The notes under the pieces are model-generated. The model worked only from the letters and a program-made list of their open reading frames with translations. It did not search any database and was not told where the DNA came from. Below, piece after piece: positions 1-5,680 of a stretch of DNA of 9,254 bases (the first letter of the stretch is position 1; the number at the start of each line of letters is the position of its first letter). The DNA is from CAZNUP01 sp964609775 (GTDB taxonomy: Bacteria > Patescibacteriota > Microgenomatia > JAMCZE01), in NCBI GenBank assembly GCA_964609775.1, contig CAZSSJ010000027.1:1-9254 (forward strand), in the 5' to 3' direction. The position numbers and the translations under genes were made by a program.

Positions 1-1044
1 GCCATTGGAAGGACTCGCTCGGTGGGGCTTGTTGGTGGGCATGATGAGCGGGAGCAGACCTTAAACCAGATTTTGATCGAAATGGACGGTTTTGAGCCGA
101 ACGAGAGTGTGGTAGTTATAGGTGCTACAAATAGAGGAGACTTGTTGGATTCGGCGCTACTGCGGCCGGGGCGGTTTGACCGACGGGTGGTTTTGGATTT
201 GCCGGACAAGGAAGGGCGGCTGGCGATTTTGAAAGTGCATGCCAAGAATAAGCCTTTTGAAGAGACAGTTGATTGGGAGAAAGTGGCGAAGCGAACGGTC
301 GGATTTTCGGGGGCGGATTTGGAGAATATGCTCAATGAGGCGGCGATTCTGGCGGCGCGGGAGAGCCACACCAAGATTTCGATGGCCGATCTGGAAGAAG
401 CGGCGACGAAGGTGAAGCTGGGACCGCAGAAGAAGCGGCTGCAGTCGGAACTTGACAAGAAGATGACGGCCTATCATGAGGCCGGGCACGCGATTGTGAC
501 CCATGAATTGCCACACATGGACCCGGTGCACCGGATCTCGATTGTGTCCCGGGGAATGAGTTTGGGACACACCTTGATTCCGCCAGCGGCGGACCGGTTG
601 CACGAGACTAAAGCACATCTTCTCGAGCAGATTGCCTCGATGCTCGGGGGCCGGGCAGCAGAGGAGTTGGTTTTTGGGGACATTACGACGGGGGCGGCGT
701 CGGACATTTCCTCGGCGACGACGGTGGCGCGGGAAATGGTGATGGAGTATGGCATGAGCGTTTTGGGGCCAATTAACTTTGACAACGAGATGAAGACGGC
801 GGCGGGGAGGTTTTACACAGAACCGGTCAAGTTGTCTGAGGAGATGCTCGCTAAGATTGACGGGGAAGTGAAAAAGCTCATTGACGAGGGGCTTAAAGTG
901 GCAGCGGCGATCCTGCGGAAACACCGAAAAATCCTCGACGCGGTGGCGGCGGAACTTATTGTTAAGGAGACGATTGATGATGAGGAGTTTGTGCGGGTTG
1001 TGGGGCACCCCAAGGTTGCTTTGGCTCCTGCCAAAGCAGCTTAA
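1..1044 (+). CDS. ftsH: ATP-dependent zinc metalloprotease FtsH, C-terminal part (5' end outside window)
   Basis: Membrane-anchored AAA+ protease that degrades misfolded membrane proteins and short-lived regulators. The frame is open from base 1, so the first start-like codon at 22 is not the real start; the transmembrane region, Walker A and Walker B lie upstream of the window. Numbering from base 1, the segment begins just after Walker B (AIGRTRS, then GGHDEREQTLNQ), followed by the second region of homology (ATNRGDLLDSALLRPGRFDR), the AAA lid, and the peptidase domain. The zinc site HEAGH is at residues 159-163, and the third ligand Asp is at about residue 235 in TGAASDI. All catalytic residues in the visible part are intact. 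The C-terminus is short and ends APAKAA. An AT-rich heptamer repeat follows the stop at once. Family assignment is secure. Confidence 0.97.
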   Translation, partial: AIGRTRSVGLVGGHDEREQTLNQILIEMDGFEPNESVVVIGATNRGDLLDSALLRPGRFDRRVVLDLPDKEGRLAILKVHAKNKPFEETVDWEKVAKRTVGFSGADLENMLNEAAILAARESHTKISMADLEEAATKVKLGPQKKRLQSELDKKMTAYHEAGHAIVTHELPHMDPVHRISIVSRGMSLGHTLIPPAADRLHETKAHLLEQIASMLGGRAAEELVFGDITTGAASDISSATTVAREMVMEYGMSVLGPINFDNEMKTAAGRFYTEPVKLSEEMLAKIDGEVKKLIDEGLKVAAAILRKHRKILDAVAAELIVKETIDDEEFVRVVGHPKVALAPAKAA

Positions 1045-1112
1045 TTTGAAATTTTAAATTTTTAATTTGAAATTAATTTCAAATTTCAAACTTCGAATTG
1101 AAAATTTGAGGT
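1042..1112. repeat. Degenerate heptamer tandem repeat between ftsH and exonuclease gene
   Basis: From the ftsH stop the sequence reads as successive 7-mers: AATTTGA, AATTTTA, AATTTTT, AATTTGA, AATTAAT, TTCAAAT, TTCAAAC, TTCGAAT. The middle contains a perfect 22-bp palindrome (1064-1085) where the repeat switches from AATTTGA to its complement, and a further imperfect inverted repeat around 1079-1109 with loop ACTTCGAA. There is no U-run, so this is not a convincing intrinsic terminator, although the hairpins could slow transcription or stabilise the upstream mRNA end. Confidence 0.7.
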
Positions 1113-1152
1113 TAACTTCAGGAAAAGTATTTCTTCAGGTAGAAGACTGGTC

Positions 1153-2169
1153 TTGATAGATGGACATGCGGTTTTGCACCGGGCGTATCACGCGCTTCCT
1201 CCAACGCTGACGAACAAAAGGGGGGAAGCGACGAATGCGGTTTACGGATTTTCGACAATGCTTCTTAGAGTTCTCTCAGATCTTAAACCAGACTTTCTGG
1301 CGGTGGCGTTTGACGTGCCGGCGCCCACATTTCGGCAGCAGGCATACACGGCCTATCAAGGGAGGCGGCCGGAGATGGAGTCGTCTTTGAAGGACCAAGT
1401 GGGTTTGACGCACGAGATGCTCTCGGCTCTCCAGGTGCCGTTTTTTGAGGTGGCAGGGTTTGAAGCGGATGATTGCATTGGGACGCTTGCAAAGCAAGCA
1501 GTAGGAAATCAGGAGAATGGGGGAAATCGGGGGAATATGGGTGTTGAGGTTTTTATTGTGACGGGGGATCGGGATATGCTGCAGCTTGTTTCGGACAAAG
1601 TGAAAGTGTATGTGCCGGTGAAGGGACTGTCAGAGGCAAAAACATATGATGTTCAGATGGTTGAATCGGAGTTTGGGGTTACGCCTTCACAGTGGGTTGA
1701 TGTGAAGGCACTTAAGGGGGATGCGTCGGACAATTATCCGGGAGTTTCGGGGATTGGGCCGAAGACAGCAGGCGAGCTGATTGCAAGGTTTGGAAGTCTG
1801 GAGGAACTTTATGGGAGATTGGGGGAATTAGGGAAATCGGGGAAGTCGGGGGAGATGACGGCGAAGAAGCTTGCCAGTGGGGCGGAGGCGGCGGGTTTGG
1901 GAAAAAAGCTGGCGGCAATTGTGACTGACGTGCCGATTCATTTAGATTTAGAGGCAGCGAGAGTTAGTCGGGTTGACTGGCAGGGGGGTGTGCGGTATAT
2001 GCGGGAGAGCTTGGGGTTTAAGAGTATTCCGGAGAGAATAGAAAAAAGTTACATTAGTTACAGCAGTAACGAGAGTAACGTCAGTGACATTAGTGACGAA
2101 AGTCACAAAAGTGACACAGGAAAGAAAAGGACGAAGGATGGACCTGATGAGCAGATGAAGTTGATTTAG
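1153..2169 (+). CDS. Stand-alone 5'-3' exonuclease (PolA N-terminal domain type)
   Basis: Structure-specific 5' nuclease that would remove RNA primers and flaps during Okazaki fragment processing and repair. It is homologous to the N-terminal domain of DNA polymerase I but has no polymerase domain. Metal-binding acidic residues are present: D3 in IDGH, D54 in AFD, D106/D107 in FEADD, D139 and D141 in TGDRD, D190 and D193 in GDASDN. The helix-3-turn-helix (GVSGIGPKTAGELI, 197-210) follows. Repeat-derived inserts lie at residues 118-130 and about 221-234, and the C-terminal tail (299-321) is an eight-unit nonamer repeat. The start is uncertain. TTG at 1153 is the only standard start codon downstream of an in-frame stop at 1099, but it truncates the expected first strand (LVLIDGH). 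ATT 1129 or CTG 1147 would restore it. Confidence 0.9.
   Translation: MIDGHAVLHRAYHALPPTLTNKRGEATNAVYGFSTMLLRVLSDLKPDFLAVAFDVPAPTFRQQAYTAYQGRRPEMESSLKDQVGLTHEMLSALQVPFFEVAGFEADDCIGTLAKQAVGNQENGGNRGNMGVEVFIVTGDRDMLQLVSDKVKVYVPVKGLSEAKTYDVQMVESEFGVTPSQWVDVKALKGDASDNYPGVSGIGPKTAGELIARFGSLEELYGRLGELGKSGKSGEMTAKKLASGAEAAGLGKKLAAIVTDVPIHLDLEAARVSRVDWQGGVRYMRESLGFKSIPERIEKSYISYSSNESNVSDISDESHKSDTGKKRTKDGPDEQMKLI
1504..1541 (+). repeat. Nonamer repeat (GGGAAATCN type) inside exonuclease gene
   Basis: Period-9 degenerate units encode residues around NQENGGNRGNMG. They lie between the helix after the FEADD motif and the strand leading to VTGDRD, a surface loop in 5' nucleases. The units match those in the glycosyltransferase, mutM and fic genes of this window. 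Confidence 0.7.
1811..1855 (+). repeat. Second nonamer repeat inside exonuclease gene
   Basis: Five period-9 units (ATGGGAGAT, TGGGGGAAT, TAGGGAAAT, CGGGGAAGT, CGGGGGAGA) encode the low-complexity run YGRLGELGKSGKSGE just after the helix-3-turn-helix. The frame is kept because the unit is three codons long. Confidence 0.7.
2047..2118 (+). repeat. Eight-unit AGTNACNNN nonamer repeat in 3' end of exonuclease gene
   Basis: Eight consecutive 9-bp units start AGTTAC, AGTTAC, AGTAAC, AGTAAC, AGTGAC, AGTGAC, AGTCAC, AGTGAC, each followed by three variable bases. They encode tripeptides SYI, SYS, SNE, SNV, SDI, SDE, SHK, SDT. The result is a Ser/Asp/Asn-rich hydrophilic C-terminal tail beyond the conserved nuclease fold. 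The same unit appears at the 3' end of the glycosyltransferase gene. Confidence 0.85.
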
Positions 2170-2210
2170 AAGAAAAACTTCTTGCGGAATTCTTACTTTG
2201 CACGAATCTT

Positions 2211-2224
2211 GATAGAATTGGGGA
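2211..2224 (+). promoter_or_regulatory. Extended -10 promoter for glycosyltransferase, likely leaderless
   Basis: TTGATAGAAT contains an extended -10 (TG A TAGAAT, hexamer 2213-2218) that ends six bases before the ATG at 2225. No good -35 is seen at 16-18 bp, which is acceptable for extended -10 promoters. The predicted transcript would start at or within a base or two of the ATG. The intervening TGGGGA has only a weak ribosome-binding character. Confidence 0.5.
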
Positions 2225-3358
2225 ATGAAGGTTGCGCTGGTGCATGATTACCTTAAAGAATATGGTGGAGCAGAAAGGGTTTTGTCAGTGTTGCATGAGA
2301 TGTTTCCGGAAGCGCCGATTTACACGGCGTTTATGACGCCCGGGTCGACGGCGGCAAAAGCTTTTAAGGGTGCGAAAATAGTGACTTCGTGGGCGGATTT
2401 ACTGATCCGAAATTTCAATCTGTATAGCCCGTTGAGATTTCTTATCCCGGCGATTTGGGAGAGTTTTGATTTTTCGAAATTTGACGTGGTGATTTTGTCG
2501 AGCAGCGGGTACATAACTAAGTTTCTTAGGAAGTCTAGGGGGCCTAGGGTACTTTGCTATTGCCATACTCCTCCGAGATTCTTGTATGGCTACGTCACAG
2601 CAATGGAGTGGCGGAGGTTCTGGCCGGTGAAAGTTTATGGTTATTTGCTGGCTCATTTTTTGCGGCTGTATGACTTTTTGGGGGCGCAGCGGGTGGACCA
2701 GTTTGTGGCTAATTCGGAAAATGTGGCGGCGAGGATCCGGAAGTTTTATCGGAAGGAACCGGTGGTGATTTACCCGCCGGTGGAGGTGGAGGAGATCCAA
2801 AGGGTTACTAGGGGAAATCGGGGGAATCAGGGAAATCAGGGAGCAGGGAAGGAGAAATATTTTTTGGTGGCGGGGAGGATTGCGGGGGCCAAGGGAGTGG
2901 ATTTGGCGATGGCCGCGGCGAATAAACTTGGAGTGAAACTGAAAATTGTTGGGGAGTTTGCTGGACTTAGGTTTGGGGCGACGGATTTGGAGAAATTAAA
3001 GTCGCCGAACATTGAGTTTTTGGGGAGAGTTTCGGATGAAGAGCTTTATGGACTTTATGCCGGGGCAAGGGCGTTTTTGGCCCTGGGGCAGGATGAGGAT
3101 TTTGGGATGACGCCGGTGGAGGCGATGGCAGCAGGGACACCGGTGGTGGCTTTCAAGTCGGGGGGGTATCTTGAATCAGTGATCGAAGGAAAGACCGGGA
3201 CGTTTTTTGAGGAGTATAATGCGGAAAGTTTGGCGGGGGCGATGAGGAGGATAGGAAAAATAAAAATTAAAAAAGAAGAATTAAGAAGGCAGGCGGAAAA
3301 GTTTTCGAAAGAACGGTTTGTGTTGAATTTTCACCAGTTGATTAAGAAACTTAAGTGA
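2225..3358 (+). CDS. Glycosyltransferase family 4 (GT-B fold)
   Basis: Cytoplasmic GT-B enzyme that would move a sugar from a nucleotide-sugar donor onto a lipid-linked or surface glycan precursor; donor and acceptor cannot be told from sequence. The N-terminal acceptor domain begins MKVALVHDYL with the glycine-rich loop GGAERVL (14-20). The C-terminal donor domain begins near YFLVAGR. The retaining-GT E-x7-E motif is E291...E299 in EDFGMTPVE, followed by AMAAGTPVVAF. A nonamer repeat (residues about 196-207) falls at the junction of the two Rossmann domains, where extra length is tolerated. No membrane segment is evident. The stop TGA lies inside another nonamer repeat, and mutM follows 41 bp later, so the two could be co-transcribed. 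The family is secure, the specific role is not. Confidence 0.93.
   Translation: MKVALVHDYLKEYGGAERVLSVLHEMFPEAPIYTAFMTPGSTAAKAFKGAKIVTSWADLLIRNFNLYSPLRFLIPAIWESFDFSKFDVVILSSSGYITKFLRKSRGPRVLCYCHTPPRFLYGYVTAMEWRRFWPVKVYGYLLAHFLRLYDFLGAQRVDQFVANSENVAARIRKFYRKEPVVIYPPVEVEEIQRVTRGNRGNQGNQGAGKEKYFLVAGRIAGAKGVDLAMAAANKLGVKLKIVGEFAGLRFGATDLEKLKSPNIEFLGRVSDEELYGLYAGARAFLALGQDEDFGMTPVEAMAAGTPVVAFKSGGYLESVIEGKTGTFFEEYNAESLAGAMRRIGKIKIKKEELRRQAEKFSKERFVLNFHQLIKKLK
2525..2551 (+). repeat. CTTAGG-type nonamer repeat in glycosyltransferase gene
   Basis: Three period-9 units (CTTAGGAAG, TCTAGGGGG, CCTAGGGTA) encode LRKSRGPRV. It is short and degenerate, but it resembles the units at the ends of the GT and fic genes. 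Confidence 0.45.
2810..2845 (+). repeat. GGGAAATCN nonamer repeat at glycosyltransferase domain junction
   Basis: Four units (AGGGGAAAT, CGGGGGAAT, CAGGGAAAT, CAGGGAGCA) encode GNR GNQ GNQ GA between the acceptor and donor domains. Homologues need only a few residues here (inference from family knowledge), so this is probably an in-frame insertion or expansion. Confidence 0.75.
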
Positions 3359-3391
3359 CTTAAGTGACTTAGGAATCTTGAGTTGGGTAGG
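3347..3391 (+). repeat. Nonamer repeat across the glycosyltransferase stop codon
   Basis: Units AAACTTAAG, TGACTTAAG, TGACTTAGG, AATCTTGAG run through the GT stop into the gap before mutM and end at the mutM ribosome-binding site. The AGTGACTTA core matches the AGTNACNNN units at the end of the exonuclease gene. A related run occurs at the end of fic (9081-9116). Confidence 0.7.
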
Positions 3392-3395
3392 AGGG
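3387..3395 (+). promoter_or_regulatory. Shine-Dalgarno site of mutM
   Basis: TAGGAGGGA stands about 5 bases before the ATG at 3400. It is the clearest ribosome-binding site in the window and fixes the mutM start. It contrasts with the apparently leaderless genes nearby, and fits mutM being an internal gene of an operon with the glycosyltransferase. Confidence 0.85.
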
Positions 3396-3399
3396 ATTT

Positions 3400-4311
3400 A
3401 TGCCGGAGCTTCCTGAAGTGGAGACGATTCGGACCCAATTGGCTGATCGATTGATCGGCAAGGAAATCGTGGATGTCTCGGTGCGGCTGCCGAAGATTTT
3501 TGAAGGCGATCCGAAGAAAATTATCGGGGCGAAGATTACGGATGTTTTGCGGCGGGCGAAGATCGTGATTATTAAACTGGATAATGAATTGAATATTGTG
3601 GTGCATTTGAAGATGACGGGACAACTCGTTTATGGAGAGGCGAGGACGGATCAGGGAAATAGGGGGACTACGGGAGGTCAGGGGAACCAAATTATTGCGG
3701 AGACGATTAGTTTTTCGCAGGGGATTCCGTTTGCGGGGTTTTCGCTGCCAGCAAAAACAACCCACGTGATTTTCGAACTGTCTGGAGGAGTCCTTTTCTT
3801 TAATGACATGCGGCAGTTTGGGTGGATACGCATAATGAGCAATGAGCAATTAGCAATCATCAATGAGAAGTATGGGCCGGAACCGTTTTCGAAAGATTTT
3901 ACGGTCGAACACTTGAAGAAGATTCTGGCCAATTGGGGGAGACCGGTGAAATTGCTGCTTTTGGAACAGTCAAAAATTGCGGGGATTGGAAACATTTATG
4001 CAAACGAGGCGTTGTGGTGCGCGGAAATTAGCCCGATGCACCGGGGGAGAGATTTGGTCAAAGATCATCCGGAGAAAATTGCCCAATTGTATGAATGCAT
4101 TAAAAAGGTTTTGGAGATGGGGCTGAAGTATGGGGGGAGCAGTGCGGCGGACGAGGCATTTGTGAATGCGGAGGGGAAGCCGGGAAAGATGCAGGAGCAT
4201 TTTGTGGTCTATCAGAAAAACGGCCAAATGTGTCCGCGATGCGGGGGGGAAATTAAGGTTAGCCGGATTGGGGGACGGGGGACGTTCTTTTGCCCGAAGT
4301 GTCAGAAATAG
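3400..4311 (+). CDS. mutM: Formamidopyrimidine-DNA glycosylase (Fpg/MutM)
   Basis: Base-excision repair enzyme that removes 8-oxoguanine and formamidopyrimidines and cuts the abasic site by beta,delta-elimination. The catalytic N-terminus PELPEVET is present (P2 nucleophile, E3). K71 in HLKMTGQL is the conserved catalytic lysine. The helix-two-turn-helix motif is AGIGNIYANE (194-203). The zinc finger is C278, C281, C298, C301 with DNA-contact Arg R293 in IGGRGTFFCP. Two repeat-derived inserts are visible: nonamers at residues about 85-96, between MTGQLVYG and KTTHVIFEL, and heptamers at about 145-157. The segment encoding the last zinc-finger half is duplicated twice downstream. The last 53 bp overlap a convergent minus-strand gene. 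All functional residues are present, so the enzyme should be active. Confidence 0.96.
   Translation: MPELPEVETIRTQLADRLIGKEIVDVSVRLPKIFEGDPKKIIGAKITDVLRRAKIVIIKLDNELNIVVHLKMTGQLVYGEARTDQGNRGTTGGQGNQIIAETISFSQGIPFAGFSLPAKTTHVIFELSGGVLFFNDMRQFGWIRIMSNEQLAIINEKYGPEPFSKDFTVEHLKKILANWGRPVKLLLLEQSKIAGIGNIYANEALWCAEISPMHRGRDLVKDHPEKIAQLYECIKKVLEMGLKYGGSSAADEAFVNAEGKPGKMQEHFVVYQKNGQMCPRCGGEIKVSRIGGRGTFFCPKCQK
3652..3687 (+). repeat. GGGAAATCN-type nonamer repeat in mutM
   Basis: Units CAGGGAAAT, AGGGGGACT, ACGGGAGGT, CAGGGGAAC encode QGNRGTTGGQGN in the loop between MTGQLVYG and the next strand (THVIFEL). Typical MutM proteins have a short loop here (family knowledge). Confidence 0.65.
3834..3868 (+). 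repeat. Heptamer repeat in mutM
   Basis: Five 7-mers in a row: AATGAGC, AATGAGC, AATTAGC, AATCATC, AATGAGA. They encode part of MSNEQLAIINEKYG. Seven is not a multiple of three, so the unit is read in all three phases. The repeat must have arisen or been trimmed to keep frame. Confidence 0.75.
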
Positions 4312-4621
4312 GTTGTTTATATATATTATTATCAAAGGCGACCTGCCCGATAAATTCTGGTTCATCTTGAGGATCTTTTCCAGCGATGAAAATTTCATAA
4401 TGGCTTAAATTTGGATCTTGTTGGTCGGGCTTTATCGCTTTGAATGAAAATTCCCTCCAGGTTCCAAGAGAAACAGCTTCCTGAAGTCCTTCGAGTTCGT
4501 GTTCTTGATCAGCAGTAAGCGCTACAGAAACGTCTATCTTTGTTGCATAGCGGTAGAACGTTTTGGAGTCAAATACTGGATAGAGGTTTTCCCACTCGTC
4601 CCATTTAGGTGCTTCATCCAT
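4259..4621 (-). CDS. Hypothetical protein of cassette 1 (120 aa)
   Basis: I do not recognise the family. The protein starts MDEAPKWDEWENLYP and is acidic and soluble, with no signal peptide or membrane segment. It is rich in D and E in the first 90 residues (for example TADQEHELEGLQ and IFIAGKDPQDEPEF). The start at 4621 follows the GA-tract promoter with six bases between the -10-like hexamer and ATG. The last ~17 codons are antisense to the mutM end, so the C-terminus SDTSGKRTSPVPQSG is probably read-through beyond an older stop. This overlap is unlike the neighbouring cassette genes, which stop just outside their mutM-tail copies. It is real as an open frame with a shared promoter; function unknown. 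Confidence 0.65.
   Translation of the reverse strand: MDEAPKWDEWENLYPVFDSKTFYRYATKIDVSVALTADQEHELEGLQEAVSLGTWREFSFKAIKPDQQDPNLSHYEIFIAGKDPQDEPEFIGQVAFDNNIYKQPISDTSGKRTSPVPQSG
4277..4311 (+). repeat. mutM 3'-end repeat, copy A (within intact mutM)
   Basis: This 35-bp stretch is the functional end of mutM, encoding GTFFCPKCQK and TAG. Copy B (5347-5381) matches at 33 of 35 positions, and copy C (6441-6475) at about 29 of 35. It is the proposed target or recombination point for the downstream accessory units. Confidence 0.9.
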
Positions 4622-4627
4622 GTGTTT

Positions 4628-4670
4628 ATTCTCTCTCTCTCTCTCTCTCTCTCTCTGCTTAAAAAGTCAA
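4628..4670 (-). promoter_or_regulatory. GA-tract promoter, copy 1 (expanded tract, 31-bp spacer)
   Basis: Read on the minus strand: TTGACT (4670-4665), then TTTTAAGC and a GA tract of 13 dinucleotides, then GAGAAT (4633-4628), six bases, and ATG at 4621. The spacer between the -35-like and -10-like hexamers is 31 bp, against 17 bp in copies 2 and 3. The difference is accounted for by seven extra GA units. If the hexamers act as a sigma-70 promoter, this copy should be off. The GA tract may instead act as a weak purine-rich ribosome-binding region. Confidence 0.6.
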
Positions 4671-4693
4671 CCCCTCGGCAAGCTCGGGGCAAG
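4671..4693. other. Short direct repeat, possible REP-like element
   Basis: CTCGGCAAG is followed directly by CTCGGGGCAAG, flanked by CCCC and GGGG, which could form a small stem. It resembles GC-rich CTCGACAAGCTC-type intergenic repeats that I recall from environmental bacterial genomes; this resemblance is from memory and unverified. It separates GA promoter copy 1 from the divergent plus-strand gene at 4740. Confidence 0.3.
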
Positions 4694-4704
4694 ATTTGGG
4701 GCGG

Positions 4705-4739
4705 TTGTGCGGGAGGGCGGTTTTTGTTATCATTGGTTT
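4705..4739 (+). promoter_or_regulatory. Extended -10 promoter of the small-protein/protease pair
   Basis: TGTTATCAT is an extended -10 (hexamer TATCAT at 4728-4733) ending six bases before the ATG at 4740. A weak -35, TTGTGC (4705-4710), lies at exactly 17 bp. No Shine-Dalgarno site is visible, so a leaderless mRNA is likely. Confidence 0.5.
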
Positions 4740-4964
4740 ATGAGAAAGACAATGAATTTGACGGCGCTAGCGAAGAAATATGGCGAGGGGTATGTGGCCC
4801 GAGTTTCGGGGACGGCTCGGGTGATGGCCTTTGCCAAAAAAGTGGACCAGCTTTTGGAGAAGATCAAGGATAAAAAGGAGTTTAAGGAAAATAAACTGAC
4901 GATTAGCTGGATTCCAAAGTATGGCCAAAAGTACTCTTTTAAAATTTCCCTTCGAGTATGTTAG
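4740..4964 (+). CDS. Small protein, DUF5678-like, partner of retropepsin-like protease
   Basis: 74 residues beginning MRKTMNLTALAKKYG. The core (LAKKYGEGYVARVSG, then a Lys/Glu-rich helix, then a short strand) resembles the small DUF5678-type proteins found next to bacterial retropepsin-like proteases; the match is by eye. It has no signal peptide or membrane segment. ATG 4740 is chosen because of the -10 six bases upstream; ATG 4752 is an alternative. The frame is open further upstream, but only through the dinucleotide tract, which is not coding. Its 3' end overlaps the protease start by 44 bp, so the two are translationally coupled and probably work together. Function is unknown; toxin-antitoxin-like or chaperone roles are guesses only. 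Confidence 0.72.
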   Translation: MRKTMNLTALAKKYGEGYVARVSGTARVMAFAKKVDQLLEKIKDKKEFKENKLTISWIPKYGQKYSFKISLRVC

Positions 4965-5340
4965 GGTTTCCGGTCTTGGGATATTGTTTTATCCAATTGT
5001 TTCGTTAGATCTGAAGACCATCTTCGGTTGGAAGAAATTCGATTTTTTAGTGGATACCGGGGCGGATTTGACAACGCTGCCCGCGACAGTGCTGCCCTAT
5101 TTGGGGATAGAGAAGGAAGGGCTCAAGGAAAGTAGGACGGTAGGTGTGGGCGGGATTGAGGTTGCCACTTGGGAGATGAGTGTTCCCTTGAGACTGGGAA
5201 CAAATGAGTTTTTGGTGAAGGCGGCAGTTACTCAGGATAGCTCAACCCCGTTTCTTCTGGGAAGGAAAGACCTTTTTGAGGAAAGGTTTAGCCTTATTCT
5301 TGACTCGAAAGATAAGGTGACGGTGATTAAGGAGAACTGA
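4921..5340 (+). CDS. Retropepsin-like aspartyl protease, single domain
   Basis: 139-residue protein with one half of an aspartic protease fold, expected to act as a homodimer. The catalytic motif is D45-T46-G47 in FLVDTGADLTTLP, and the second hallmark (hydrophobic-hydrophobic-G-R) is FLLGRKDLFEERF at 111-123. There is no signal peptide or transmembrane segment. The start ATG 4921 lies inside the preceding gene (44-bp overlap), which implies translational coupling. The stop at 5340 abuts copy B of the mutM-tail repeat. The substrate is unknown. The fold assignment rests on the paired DTG and LLGR motifs and is good; a viral origin is unlikely because no reverse transcriptase or integrase is near. 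Confidence 0.88.
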   Translation: MAKSTLLKFPFEYVRVSGLGILFYPIVSLDLKTIFGWKKFDFLVDTGADLTTLPATVLPYLGIEKEGLKESRTVGVGGIEVATWEMSVPLRLGTNEFLVKAAVTQDSSTPFLLGRKDLFEERFSLILDSKDKVTVIKEN

Positions 5341-5342
5341 AA

Positions 5343-5381
5343 GCCAGGGGGACGTTTTTTTGCCCGAAGTGTCAGAAGTAG
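5343..5381 (+). repeat. mutM 3'-end repeat, copy B (displaced tail)
   Basis: Encodes ARGTFFCPKCQK and TAG. It matches the true mutM end at 33 of 35 positions over 5347-5381, and both differences are at third codon positions. It starts directly after the protease stop and is followed after 4 bp by the frameshifted cassette 2 gene on the other strand. It has no start codon of its own and is best read as a gene remnant. Confidence 0.88.
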
Positions 5382-5385
5382 AGAT

Positions 5386-5606
5386 TTAGCTGTGGTTTCC
5401 GGAAGTTTTTAATTCGTATGAAGCACCTAGACAAAACGCAGAGGCTCTCTTTCTTCGTGAAAGGTCACTAGGGCCCTCATTAATCGTTCCTTGAAGTTCA
5501 ACATCGAGTCCTACCATAATTTTGGCAGCGCGATGTTTGCTTTTGTTTCTCCCTTTGCTATGTAAGCACCTAACTTTAAACTGGTTTGAAGTTCTTCATT
5601 GAGCAT
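5386..5606 (-). pseudogene. Hypothetical protein of cassette 2, split by a -1 frameshift
   Basis: From ATG 5606, six bases after the GA promoter copy 2, the frame reads MLNEELQTSLKLGAYIAKGETK and then stops early after ~31 codons (ANIALPKLW). The adjacent frame continues SKHRAAKIMVGLDVELQG through to ASYELKTSGNHS and a stop at 5386, which gives about 73 residues if joined. One A missing from the AAAA run at about 5542-5545 explains the break. The reasons to join are the fitting total length (221 bp, one base short of a whole frame) and protein-like composition on both sides. It could be a sequencing error, a recent mutation, or -1 slippage at A_AAA_G. Family not recognised. Confidence 0.6.
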
Positions 5607-5612
5607 GGGTTT

Positions 5613-5641
5613 ATTGTCTCTCTCTCTGCTTCAAAAGTCAA
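5613..5641 (-). promoter_or_regulatory. GA-tract promoter, copy 2 (17-bp spacer)
   Basis: Minus strand: TTGACT (5641-5636), 17-bp spacer with TTTGAAGC and about five GA units, GACAAT (5618-5613), six bases, ATG at 5606. The sequence outside the tract is nearly identical to copies 1 and 3. The spacer is the sigma-70 optimum, so this copy should be on. Confidence 0.65.
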
Positions 5642-5680
5642 ATTCGGGTTGTTTCGTCGCGATTGGGGATTAGGCGGGGG

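Noticed and set aside
157..1008. Long minus-strand open frame opposite ftsH (283 codons)
   Set aside because: It is antisense to a clear FtsH, rich in His/Arg/Pro in the manner of shadow frames, and has no motif or start signal.
1064..1109. Intrinsic terminator after ftsH
   Set aside because: The inverted repeats are AT-only, the main one is a palindrome without a loop, and no U-run follows.
4628..4660. GA tract as a strong Shine-Dalgarno site
   Set aside because: Pure GA repeats pair only weakly with the anti-Shine-Dalgarno sequence; the conserved 17-bp hexamer spacing in two copies is better explained as a promoter, although a minor role in translation is not excluded.
4499..4873. Plus-strand open frames through the CT tract with runs of Ser-Leu
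   Set aside because: They encode the dinucleotide repeat as (SL)n, pass through a promoter region and overlap better-supported genes; the real gene in this frame starts at 4740.
4921..5340. Retroviral or retrotransposon origin of the aspartyl protease
   Set aside because: No reverse transcriptase, RNase H, integrase or terminal repeats are near; single-domain retropepsin-like proteases are common in bacteria.
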